Source of the DNA: Candidatus Aminicenantota bacterium
Lineage (GTDB): Bacteria > Acidobacteriota > Aminicenantia > Aminicenantales > UBA4085
Reading direction: 5' to 3'
DNA length: 64,000 bases
NCBI GenBank assembly: GCA_003141555.1
Contig: PLMN01000030.1
Span: 1 to 64,000, forward strand
Each line of letters begins with the position of its first letter. The stretch's first letter is position 1. Position numbers and translations under genes: made by a program. The notes below the pieces were generated by a model. That model did not search any database. It was given only the letters and a program-made list of their open reading frames with translations, and had not been told where the DNA came from. This document shows positions 42,729-49,544 of the stretch, one piece after another.

Positions 42729-42783
42729 TTCTATCGCGCCCCCCGAGGGCGGGGGCGGCCGGTCGGATCTGGAGGAGGTCAAA

Positions 42784-43110
42784 TTGTCCGAGAATATCGT
42801 CACCGTCACCGATGCCAACTTCGAGGAGGAGGTCCTCAAGTCTCCCCTGCCCGTGATCGTGGATTTCTGGGCCGTGTGGTGCGTGCCCTGCAAGATGATC
42901 GCCCCGACCGTGGACCAGATCGCGATTGAATATAAGGATAAGCTCAAAGTCGGCAAGCTCGACGTTGACGCCAGCCGGGCCGTGCCCGCGAAATACGGCG
43001 TCCGGGGCATCCCCACGATTCTTCTGTTCAAGGGCGGCCAGCTCAAGGAGACGATCGTCGGCGCCCTGCCGAAAGACAAGATCGTCGCGGTCATCAGTAA
43101 ACACTTTTAA
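42784..43110 (+). CDS. trxA: thioredoxin
   Basis: A 108-residue thioredoxin starting at TTG with GGAGGAGG upstream. The active site reads FWAVWCVPCKMIAPTVDQIA, so the usual WCGPC is WCVPC with valine in place of glycine. The cis-proline is in YGVRGIPTILLFKGGQLKE. It should pass electrons from the next gene's thioredoxin reductase to disulfides in the cytoplasm. The frame extends upstream into element B, but the TTG gives a standard thioredoxin length. It is followed at once by trxB. Confidence 0.93.
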   Translation: MSENIVTVTDANFEEEVLKSPLPVIVDFWAVWCVPCKMIAPTVDQIAIEYKDKLKVGKLDVDASRAVPAKYGVRGIPTILLFKGGQLKETIVGALPKDKIVAVISKHF

Positions 43111-44028
43111 ATGGAAGCTTGCGACGTCGTCATCGTCGGCGCGGGGCCGGCCGGCTTATCCGCGGCGCTTTACACGGGGCGGGCGCGCTTGTCGACGATC
43201 GTCCTCGAGAAATCGATCCCCGGGGGCCAGATCCTCGTCACCGATTGGATCGAGAACTACCCCGGCTTCCCCGACGGCATCGCCCCCTTCGACCTGATGG
43301 ACAAGTTCCGCGCCCAGGCGGAGGCGTTCGGGGCGAAGATCGTGACCGACGACGCCCGGACGATCGTCCGGGATGGCGACGGCTGGATCGTCAAGGGCGG
43401 CGCCGCGGATTACAGGGCCCGGGCGGTCATCGTCGCCACGGGCGCGGCGTATCGGCGGCTCGGCCTGCCCAATGAGGCCAATCTCGTGGGGAAGGGCGTG
43501 TCGTACTGCGCCACGTGCGACGGGGCGTTCTTCCGCGACAGCGAGATCGCGGTCGTGGGTGGAGGCGATCAAGCGTTGATGGAAGCCATCTTCCTGACGA
43601 AATTCGCCAAGACCGTGCACCTCATCCACCGGCGCGACGCGTTCCGCGGGACCAAGATCCTCCAGGAGAGGGTCGCGGCCAACGCCAAGATCGCGGTCCA
43701 CTGGAGCTCGGTCATCGTAGAGCTTCGGGGCGAGGACAAGCTCGAGGCGCTGCTGCTCAAGAACACCCAGAGCGGGACGGAGCACGCGCTCGAGGTCGAG
43801 GGCCTGTTCGTCTCGATCGGCATGGACCCGCTGAACGAAATGGTCAAAGGGCTCGTGGAACTGAACGAATGGGGCGAGATCGTCGTCAAGCCCAACATGG
43901 CCACGTCGCAGCCCGGCATCTTCGCCGCAGGCGATATCATCGACTTCACCCCGCACCAAGTGGCCACGGCGGTCGGCACGGGCGTCCACGCGGCCATCAG
44001 CGTGGACGAATATCTAAGCCAAAAGTGA
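43111..44028 (+). CDS. trxB: thioredoxin reductase
   Basis: A 305-residue flavoprotein: VVIVGAGPAGLSAALYTGRA near residue 5 (FAD), the redox pair in SYCATCDGAFF near 132 (CxxC), EIAVVGGGDQALMEAIFLTK near 147 (NADPH), RRDAFRGTKILQERV, and IFAAGDIIDFTPHQVATAVG near 272. All parts of a normal low-molecular-weight TrxB are present. It follows trxA with no gap and must form a two-gene operon. A repeat element ends the unit. Confidence 0.95.
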   Translation: MEACDVVIVGAGPAGLSAALYTGRARLSTIVLEKSIPGGQILVTDWIENYPGFPDGIAPFDLMDKFRAQAEAFGAKIVTDDARTIVRDGDGWIVKGGAADYRARAVIVATGAAYRRLGLPNEANLVGKGVSYCATCDGAFFRDSEIAVVGGGDQALMEAIFLTKFAKTVHLIHRRDAFRGTKILQERVAANAKIAVHWSSVIVELRGEDKLEALLLKNTQSGTEHALEVEGLFVSIGMDPLNEMVKGLVELNEWGEIVVKPNMATSQPGIFAAGDIIDFTPHQVATAVGTGVHAAISVDEYLSQK

Positions 44029-44032
44029 CGCG

Positions 44033-44130
44033 CGAGAAAAAGGGGACACAGAACACTCGCCAGCTTTCAGTAACAAGAAATCGGGGTTCTGTGTCCCCTT
44101 TTTCTGGGGTTCAGTGTCCCCTTTTTCTCG
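44033..44130. repeat. palindromic element C (AAAAGGGGACACAGAAC arms, three copies)
   Basis: The left arm (44033-44054) carries AAAAAGGGGACACAGAAC. Its inverted partner is at 44086-44105 and a second partial partner (GTTCAGTGTCCCCTTTTTCT) at 44109-44130. It fills the gap between the convergent trxB and lpxD genes and may terminate transcription both ways. Confidence 0.88.
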
Positions 44131-44138
44131 CCCCTTTT

Positions 44139-45185
44139 TCAGTGCTTTTCCAGCTCTTCCACCCGCGCCTTCAGCCTCTTGACTTCCTTCACCAGGTCGT
44201 AGAGCAGCGGGGCGGCGGCCCAGAACTTGCGCCAGACGCGCACGTCGAGGTGCGGGCTCCCCGAAACGAACGACCCCGACGGGATGTCGTTCGTCACGCC
44301 CGTTTTGGCGGCGATGATCACGTTCTCCCCGACGTCGATGTGGTCCGGGATGCCGACCTGGCCGCTGACGATCGTGTTCTTCCCGACCGTGGAGCTGCCG
44401 GCGACACCCGCCTGGGCGACGAGGAGCACGTTCTCCCCGATCTCGACGTTGTGGGCGACCATCACCAGGTCGTCGATCTTCGTCCCGCGGCGGACGATCG
44501 TGACGCCCAGGGCGGCCCGGTCCACGGTCGAATTCGCTCCGATCTCGACATCGTCCTCGATGACGACCGTCCCGATCTGGGGGATCTTGATGTGGCGGCC
44601 GTCCTCGCCCTTGAGGTAGCTATAGCCGTCGGCGCCGATCACGACGCCGTTATGGAGGGTGACCCGGTCGCCCAGGCGCACGCCTTCGCGGAGGGAAACC
44701 TGGGAATGGAGGATGCAGCCGGCGCCGACCTTGACGCGGGGATAGATCGAAACGAGCGGGAAGACGACCGTGCCGTCGCCGATGTCCGCGCCCTCGCCCA
44801 CGACGCAATGGGCACCGATCGAAACGCCCTTGCCCAGGCGGGCCGACGGTGCGACTACGGCCGTCGGGTGGATCCCGGGCGCGGGGAGCTCGGGCGGGTG
44901 GAAGATCCCGGTCGCGCGCACAAAGGCGAGTTGCGGGTTGTCGGCGCGAAGGACGGGGATGCGGTCGAAAGGCTCGCCGGGCGGGAGGATCGCGGCGGCG
45001 GCCGATGAGGCCGCCTTCTCGAGGGCGGCCCGCAGCTTCGCGGTGGGCGGGGCGGTCATGAAGACGAGGTCTCCCCGGCCGGCCACGGCCGCGTTCAGGG
45101 CGGCGACGCCCGTGAGAACGACGGCGCCGTCGCCCTCGTAGGGGAGGCCGAGCCGCGAGGCCAGCTCCTTGATCGTCAGTTGCAT
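44139..45185 (-). CDS. lpxD: UDP-3-O-acylglucosamine N-acyltransferase LpxD
   Basis: A 348-residue LpxD. It has an N-terminal uridine-binding domain (about 1-100), then a long left-handed beta-helix with hexapeptide repeats, the catalytic histidine in LVMVAHNVEIGENVLLVAQA near residue 240, and a C-terminal helix ending in VKRLKARVEELEKH. It adds the second (N-linked) acyl chain in lipid A synthesis. Length and motifs are normal for the family (about 340). It supports a true LPS-bearing outer membrane together with lptD. Confidence 0.93.
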   Translation of the reverse strand: MQLTIKELASRLGLPYEGDGAVVLTGVAALNAAVAGRGDLVFMTAPPTAKLRAALEKAASSAAAAILPPGEPFDRIPVLRADNPQLAFVRATGIFHPPELPAPGIHPTAVVAPSARLGKGVSIGAHCVVGEGADIGDGTVVFPLVSIYPRVKVGAGCILHSQVSLREGVRLGDRVTLHNGVVIGADGYSYLKGEDGRHIKIPQIGTVVIEDDVEIGANSTVDRAALGVTIVRRGTKIDDLVMVAHNVEIGENVLLVAQAGVAGSSTVGKNTIVSGQVGIPDHIDVGENVIIAAKTGVTNDIPSGSFVSGSPHLDVRVWRKFWAAAPLLYDLVKEVKRLKARVEELEKH

Positions 45186-45210
45186 ATCAGGCTCCCAATG
45201 TCATTATACT

Positions 45211-46092
45211 TCACGCGCGCTTCGCCACCGCCTTCTCCCCCATCCGCTCGTTCAAGACCACGGCCAGCTCCGCGCCCCAGAGGAGGATGACAAGGGAAAA
45301 TGTGATCCATAGGAGAAAGAAGATAATCGACATCAACGTCCCCTTGACGAGCTGCGACAGGACGACTCCCACCACCGAGAACTTGGCCACATAGATGACG
45401 AAGACCCGCTTGAAGATCTCCCAGAGGAACGCCCCGATCGCCGCGGCCGCGATCGCGGCCCGCATCCGGATCTTCACCTCGGGGATGATGCGGTAGAGCG
45501 TCAACAAGACCAGGAAGCCCAGGGCGAACGGGGCGAAGTACTGGAGGAACACGCTGTCGATCGTCTTCATCACGCCCGGGTTGATGTTCTCCTTGACGAA
45601 GGCGCTGGCCGAGACCGCCCGATGGGCGGCCGTCCAGATCAGGGTGATCGAGAGCGACAGGACGAGGATGGACGCGGTGACGAACATGATGAAGTATTCG
45701 AGGATCCGGTTGTAGAAGAACGACTTCTTCTCGGTCGTCCTGAAGATGGACTTGATGGCGAAGATCAGGTTGGAGAAGAGGAAGCTCCCGGCGATGAACG
45801 AGCCCAACAGGCCGAACCAGCCCAGGTTGGTGGCGTTGTCGATCACGATGTCGAGCCGGTCGAAAAACGTCGGGTCGAGCTTGGCGAAGAAATCCTGGCT
45901 GAAGAGGTGGAGGCTATGGACGGCCATGCCCACATCGCCCAGGAACTGGTTGGCCACGAACGCCAGGAGAGCCAGGAGCGGGACGGCGCAGAGGAGGGCG
46001 AAATAGGAAATGACGACGGCGTGCCGGAAGCAGCGGTCGTCATTGAACCGCTTTAGGGAAGCGATAATGACCTGAAAGACCGGAGCCGCCAT
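45211..46092 (-). CDS. YihY/BrkB family inner-membrane protein
   Basis: A protein of 293 residues with about six membrane helices: SYFALLCAVPLLALLAFVAN, then GLLGSFIAGSFLFSNLIFAI near 105, a conserved R-x-x-x-K-K stretch, and FAPFALGFLVLLTLYRIIPE near 195. This is the YihY (formerly misnamed ribonuclease BN) family, whose biochemical role is unsettled. The start at 46092 (MAAPVFQ) is preferred to 46176 because the family motif RFNDDRCFRHAVVISYFALL follows at normal distance and GAGAG precedes it. It lies between atpE and lpxD on the same strand. Confidence 0.87.
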   Translation of the reverse strand: MAAPVFQVIIASLKRFNDDRCFRHAVVISYFALLCAVPLLALLAFVANQFLGDVGMAVHSLHLFSQDFFAKLDPTFFDRLDIVIDNATNLGWFGLLGSFIAGSFLFSNLIFAIKSIFRTTEKKSFFYNRILEYFIMFVTASILVLSLSITLIWTAAHRAVSASAFVKENINPGVMKTIDSVFLQYFAPFALGFLVLLTLYRIIPEVKIRMRAAIAAAAIGAFLWEIFKRVFVIYVAKFSVVGVVLSQLVKGTLMSIIFFLLWITFSLVILLWGAELAVVLNERMGEKAVAKRA

Positions 46093-46105
46093 GCGATGTT
46101 CTCTC

Positions 46106-46130
46106 GGGGACACAATACTATGTCCAACGG
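46106..46130. repeat. half-element related to the GGGGACACAATAC palindromes
   Basis: The sequence GGGGACACAATACTATGTCC occurs between the start of the yihY gene and atpE. It has the same core as one arm of element A and a short imperfect mirror (GGACATAGTATTGTG on the other strand), but no second full arm was found. Confidence 0.5.
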
Positions 46131-46157
46131 AAGAAAAAAGGGGCGGATGAGCGAGGC

Positions 46158-46511
46158 TTAGGCGTACTGGCCCCATTTCACCATGAGGATGATGAAGGTG
46201 ACGAGCAGGGCGTAAATGACCAGCGTCTCGATCAGGATCAGCCCCAGGAGCAGCAGGAAGCGGATGTGGGGCGCGGCGCCCGGGTTGCGGGAAATCCCCT
46301 CGCAGGCGCTGCTGATGGCCTTGGCCTGGCAGAACGCGCCCGCGGCCGCGGCCAGGGTGATGATCGCGCCGCCGACGATGATCGACAGCTTGTAGAGGGA
46401 GGCCTTCGCCTCGCTCGGGCCGGCGCCGGCGGCTTCCTGGGCCAGGACGGGCGCGGCGGCGACCAGGGCAAAGAACACCAACAGCCCGAGGGCTTTCAGC
46501 TTCTTATTCAT
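46158..46511 (-). CDS. atpE: ATP synthase F0 subunit c (Na+-type signature)
   Basis: A 117-residue c subunit. An extra N-terminal hydrophobic segment with signal-like ending (LLVFFALVAAAPVLAQ) precedes the two normal helices. Helix 1 has GAFCQAKAI with a glutamine, then the loop SRNP; helix 2 has LILIETLVIY with the ion-binding glutamate, threonine next to it and a tyrosine five residues later. Spacing from Q to R of the loop is 13 and from that R to E is 20, the same as in the Na+-binding c subunit of Ilyobacter tartaricus (Q32, E65, S66, Y70). Start at 46511 (MNKKLK) is chosen because GGAGTC precedes it and upstream residues look unrelated. Confidence 0.9.
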   Translation of the reverse strand: MNKKLKALGLLVFFALVAAAPVLAQEAAGAGPSEAKASLYKLSIIVGGAIITLAAAAGAFCQAKAISSACEGISRNPGAAPHIRFLLLLGLILIETLVIYALLVTFIILMVKWGQYA

Positions 46512-46545
46512 CGTGACTCCTTTTTCCATATTTCCAGGAATATCC

Positions 46546-47325
46546 TCAAGCCTGCGCGTGGGCCTTGTGATCCTCGTGCTCTTCTTCTTCCTCACCGGCG
46601 ATGGCGCTCGAGATATAGATGGAGGCCAGCAGGACGAAGATGAACGCCTGCAGGAACCCGGTGAAGATCGAGAGAGCCATGAACGGCAGGGGCAGGAGGT
46701 AGGGGATGATCGTGCCGATGACGACGATCAGCACGTCCTCGGCGAAGATGTTGCTGAACAACCGGATCGAGAGCGACACGATCCGCGAGAAGTGGCTGAT
46801 GAGCTCGATCGGGATCATGAGCGGGGCGAGCGCCGGGACGGGCCCCATGAACTGCTTCAGGTACTTGAAAAAGCCCTGGGCCTTCATGCCCTGGTAGTGG
46901 TAGTAGAAAAAGACCGTCAGGGCGCAGCCGATCGTGACGTTGAGCTTGCTCGTGGGCGACATGAACCCCGGGATGAGGCCCAGCAGGTTGGAGCAGAAGA
47001 TGAACAGCCCGACCGTCCCGAGCATGGGCAGATATATGCGGCCTTCGGGGCCGATGATCTCGATCAGCTGCCCCTCGACGGCGGCGATGATGAGCTCGAG
47101 GATGTTCTGGAGCTTGCCGGGGACCATCTTCCGCTTGCGAGCGGCGAGTCCCAGAGTGATCGTCAGGAAGACGGCCACGATCAGGACCATCACCACGTAA
47201 TCGGGGATGCAGCTGGCCGGATCCTTGACCTTGAAGCCGATCAGGGCGAGGAGCGCGGCGACCGGCCGGCTGAAAAGGCGATTGAACAGGACGACGATCG
47301 CCAGGCTCTGTTCTAGACCTTCCAT
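46546..47325 (-). CDS. atpB: ATP synthase F0 subunit a
   Basis: A 259-residue membrane protein with five to six helices. The essential arginine is in SLSIRLFSNIFAEDVLIVVI near residue 195, and the conserved final helix region is TGFLQAFIFVLLASIYISSA. It makes the ion half-channels next to the c-ring. The N-terminal part is longer and less conserved. It follows atpI with 13 bases overlap and precedes atpE by 34 bases. The F0 gene atpF and all F1 genes are missing from the neighbourhood. Confidence 0.93.
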   Translation of the reverse strand: MEGLEQSLAIVVLFNRLFSRPVAALLALIGFKVKDPASCIPDYVVMVLIVAVFLTITLGLAARKRKMVPGKLQNILELIIAAVEGQLIEIIGPEGRIYLPMLGTVGLFIFCSNLLGLIPGFMSPTSKLNVTIGCALTVFFYYHYQGMKAQGFFKYLKQFMGPVPALAPLMIPIELISHFSRIVSLSIRLFSNIFAEDVLIVVIGTIIPYLLPLPFMALSIFTGFLQAFIFVLLASIYISSAIAGEEEEEHEDHKAHAQA

Positions 47326-47723
47326 TGCTTTATGTGGGCGAGGGCCGCGACCGCTTCGCCCAAAAATACGGGAATCACCGAAGAAAAACCCGCCGCGAAG
47401 GCTAAAAGCTTCTTCGGATAAAGAAGAATTATAATCAAAAAGACCGCCAGAATCAACACGAAGCGGAGGCCGTAGAGGAGGATTCCGGAGCGCAGCGCCT
47501 GCGCTTTTCCCCTGGCAAGGACGCGGTCGAGCGAGCTTTTGAGCCAGAGGAAGCCGACCGCGGCCAGGGCGCCGCCGGCAAGGAAGAAGACCCCGGCGAG
47601 GGGGCTGAAAATGAGCCCGACCGGGACGGCGAAGAACGCGGCGAAGGCGACGACCTCGAACGGGATGCGGCGCAGGATCTTTTCTTCGAGCGGATCGGGT
47701 TGGGAGGGGGATTGGTCAGGCAT
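47313..47723 (-). CDS. atpI: ATP synthase protein I (AtpI family)
   Basis: A 136-residue protein with four hydrophobic helices, pairs at about 25-70 and 85-125, and a charged N-terminus rich in P, Q, D and E. The layout and position before atpB fit the ATP synthase I family, which helps c-ring assembly or Mg2+ homeostasis. GLRFVLILAVFLIIILLYPK is typical of the third helix. It overlaps atpB by 13 bases. Confidence 0.8.
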   Translation of the reverse strand: MPDQSPSQPDPLEEKILRRIPFEVVAFAAFFAVPVGLIFSPLAGVFFLAGGALAAVGFLWLKSSLDRVLARGKAQALRSGILLYGLRFVLILAVFLIIILLYPKKLLAFAAGFSSVIPVFLGEAVAALAHIKQWKV

Positions 47724-47799
47724 GGCTTATGGTCCTTAGTGCTCGGAGGGTCCTGTCACCGACCAGCCCCACCGGCGGCCTCCGGAAAAAGGGGGCACA

Positions 47800-47872
47800 C
47801 GGAAAAAGGGGACACAGAACCACAAATTCTTTTTGCTGACTGAAGGCAAGTGTTCTGTGTCCCCTTTTTCCG
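47800..47872. repeat. palindromic element E (GGAAAAAGGGGACACAGAAC arms)
   Basis: Left arm 47800-47820 carries GGAAAAAGGGGACACAGAAC; right arm 47852-47872 is its exact inverse, with a 31-base loop. The arms are the same as those of element C, 3.7 kb away. It lies between atpZ and atpI inside the F0 gene set. Confidence 0.93.
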
Positions 47873-47879
47873 TCCTTTT

Positions 47880-48089
47880 TCATTCCAAATCACTGTCTTT
47901 AAGCTTGCTGACTCCGCGGATCAGGCTGATCAACCCCGAGGCGACGCCCATCAGGGTCAGGATCATGAGCAGCCAGGGCTTCGTCCCCAGCCATTTGTCG
48001 AGATAATAGCCGGCAAACAGCCCTATGGCGATGGACGACGGCAGCATCAGGCCCAGGGCGCTCAGATCGGCCAGCTTGCGGTAGTCCAT
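47880..48089 (-). CDS. atpZ: AtpZ-like small F0 assembly protein
   Basis: A 69-residue protein with two membrane helices: LSALGLMLPSSIAIGLFAGY near residue 8 and PWLLMILTLMGVASGLISLI near 38. The GYYLDKWLGTKPW loop between them is diagnostic for the AtpZ/AtpI-related DUF family found ahead of atpI and atpB. AtpZ with AtpI has been linked to Mg2+/Ca2+ transport and assembly of the complex. It is first in the F0 group and is separated from atpI by element E. Confidence 0.87.
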   Translation of the reverse strand: MDYRKLADLSALGLMLPSSIAIGLFAGYYLDKWLGTKPWLLMILTLMGVASGLISLIRGVSKLKDSDLE

Positions 48090-48167
48090 ACGCCTTCATT
48101 GTAGGGGGCGGGGAGCGGATTGTCAAAAGAACTCGAAAAGCGCCGGGCTTTTGGATAAAATAGGAGC

Positions 48168-48527
48168 ATGGGAATATCAAAAGGGCGGGTTTTTCTGAAA
48201 AAGGTCTCATCGCGGGACCTCAATGTGGTCCGCAAAAAAGAGCAGGGATTGAGAAAACCGATCGAGAGCCAGCCCGGCCGCCGGCCGTCTCCTCCCAAGG
48301 ACAAGGGGAAGGGCGGGGAAATCGAGCAGGAATGGGTCCGGGTGCCGATCCAATTGACCAAGGCCCAGGCGTTGCGCCTGAAGGCCGCCGCCGAGGAGCG
48401 CCGCATGACGATCGCCGAGCTCGTACGCGCCGCCGTCGACCATTACCTGGCCGGCACGGCGCCCCCGAAGCCCGGCGCGCCGACCTTGACCCGGGAAGAG
48501 CTGGAGAATCTGTTCAAGGACCGGTGA
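48168..48527 (+). CDS. ribbon-helix-helix domain protein
   Basis: A 119-residue protein. Residues 1-50 are basic and disordered-looking (RRPSPPKDKGKGGE). A ribbon-helix-helix unit follows: WVRVPIQLTKAQALRLKAAA then EERRMTIAELVRAAVDHYL, the beta strand and two helices of the MetJ/Arc/CopG fold. A proline-rich linker and short acidic tail (TREELENLFKDR) end it. It is divergent from atpZ and upstream of nadK, and stands alone without a toxin partner. It is probably a small DNA-binding regulator; the target is unknown. Confidence 0.72.
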   Translation: MGISKGRVFLKKVSSRDLNVVRKKEQGLRKPIESQPGRRPSPPKDKGKGGEIEQEWVRVPIQLTKAQALRLKAAAEERRMTIAELVRAAVDHYLAGTAPPKPGAPTLTREELENLFKDR

Positions 48528-48567
48528 GGACGAGCGGCGCCAGAGCGGCATTTTGGATTCTGAAATC

Positions 48568-49512
48568 ATGAAGAAAGCGCGGAATGTCATGAGCTCAATC
48601 CGCAGTGTCGGCGTCGTCGTCAAGCCTCATGCTCCCCGGATCGAGAGCGCGCTGGCCCAGCTCGGCGCCTATCTGGAGGCGCGCGGGGTCAAATGGGTTC
48701 TTGAGGAGGCCGCGGCGGCGCTGGTCGCAAAGGAACGGGGGGGAAAAGCGGGCGGCAAAGGCGGGCGGAGAGGGACAAGCGGCACGGGCGGCGGGAGCAC
48801 GGGGCGCGGCGTCCCGCGCGAGCGTGTCCCGGAGCTGGCCGACCTCGTGGTCGTGCTCGGGGGCGACGGCACGCTGCTCAGCATCGCCCATATCGCCGCG
48901 CGGCGGGGCGTGCCGGTCCTGGGGGTAAACATGGGCAGCCTCGGCTTTCTGACCGAGGTCCCGCTCCAGGAGATGGCCCTGACCCTCGACGCGCTGTTCG
49001 AGGGCCGCGAGGACCTGATCTATCCCCGGATGCTCCTCGAGGCCCGGTTCAACGGCCGGCCCGAATCCGAGCTCTGCCTGAACGATGTCGTTATCAACAA
49101 GGGCGCCCTGGCGCGCATGATCCACATCAAGATCTGGATCGACGACCGCGAGGTCGAGACCATGCGGGCCGACGGCCTGATCGTGGCCACGCCCACGGGA
49201 TCGACGGCCTACTCCCTGTCGGCGGGCGGGCCCATCCTCCAGCCGCCCATCCCCGCCTTGCTCCTGACGCCGATCTGCCCCCACACTCTGACTTTCCGGC
49301 CGATCGTCATCTCCTCGGAATCAAAGGTCCGGATCCAGCTTCTGACCTCGGGCGAAGAGGTTAGGCTGGCCTTCGACGGCCGGCGCAGCTTCCTCATCAA
49401 AAAGAACGACGTGATCGAGATCAAGCGGGCGGGGTGCGAGCTGAAGCTGGTGTCGTCCCCGCGCCGAAGCTATTTTGAGCTCATCCGCGAAAAATTATCG
49501 TGGGGCGACTGA
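48568..49512 (+). CDS. nadK: NAD kinase
   Basis: About 314 residues of the ATP-NAD kinase family: SVGVVVKPHAPRIESALAQL at the N-terminus, LADLVVVLGGDGTLLSIAHI near residue 90 (GGDGT), NMGSLGFLTEVPLQEM near 125, SELCLNDVVINKGALARMIH near 170, and ATPTGSTAYSLSAGGPI near 208. It makes NADP from NAD. Between the first helix and the GGDGT strand lies a glycine/arginine-rich insertion (about 55-80: KAGGKGGRRGTSG) that most NadK proteins lack. The start is uncertain; ATG at 48568 is used, TTG at 48553 or ATG at 48589 are possible. Confidence 0.9.
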   Translation: MKKARNVMSSIRSVGVVVKPHAPRIESALAQLGAYLEARGVKWVLEEAAAALVAKERGGKAGGKGGRRGTSGTGGGSTGRGVPRERVPELADLVVVLGGDGTLLSIAHIAARRGVPVLGVNMGSLGFLTEVPLQEMALTLDALFEGREDLIYPRMLLEARFNGRPESELCLNDVVINKGALARMIHIKIWIDDREVETMRADGLIVATPTGSTAYSLSAGGPILQPPIPALLLTPICPHTLTFRPIVISSESKVRIQLLTSGEEVRLAFDGRRSFLIKKNDVIEIKRAGCELKLVSSPRRSYFELIREKLSWGD

Positions 49513-49544
49513 GAGCCAAAAGTCATTCCGACACCTTTTACTTG

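Noticed and set aside
43515-45008. Long plus-strand frame across trxB and lpxD
   Set aside because: It is a shadow of trxB in another frame and of lpxD on the opposite strand, and crosses repeat element C.
49513-49544. Another repeat arm (AAAAGTCATTCCGACACCTTTT) between nadK and dxs
   Set aside because: It looks like one arm of a palindrome but no inverted partner was found nearby, so it was not listed as an element.
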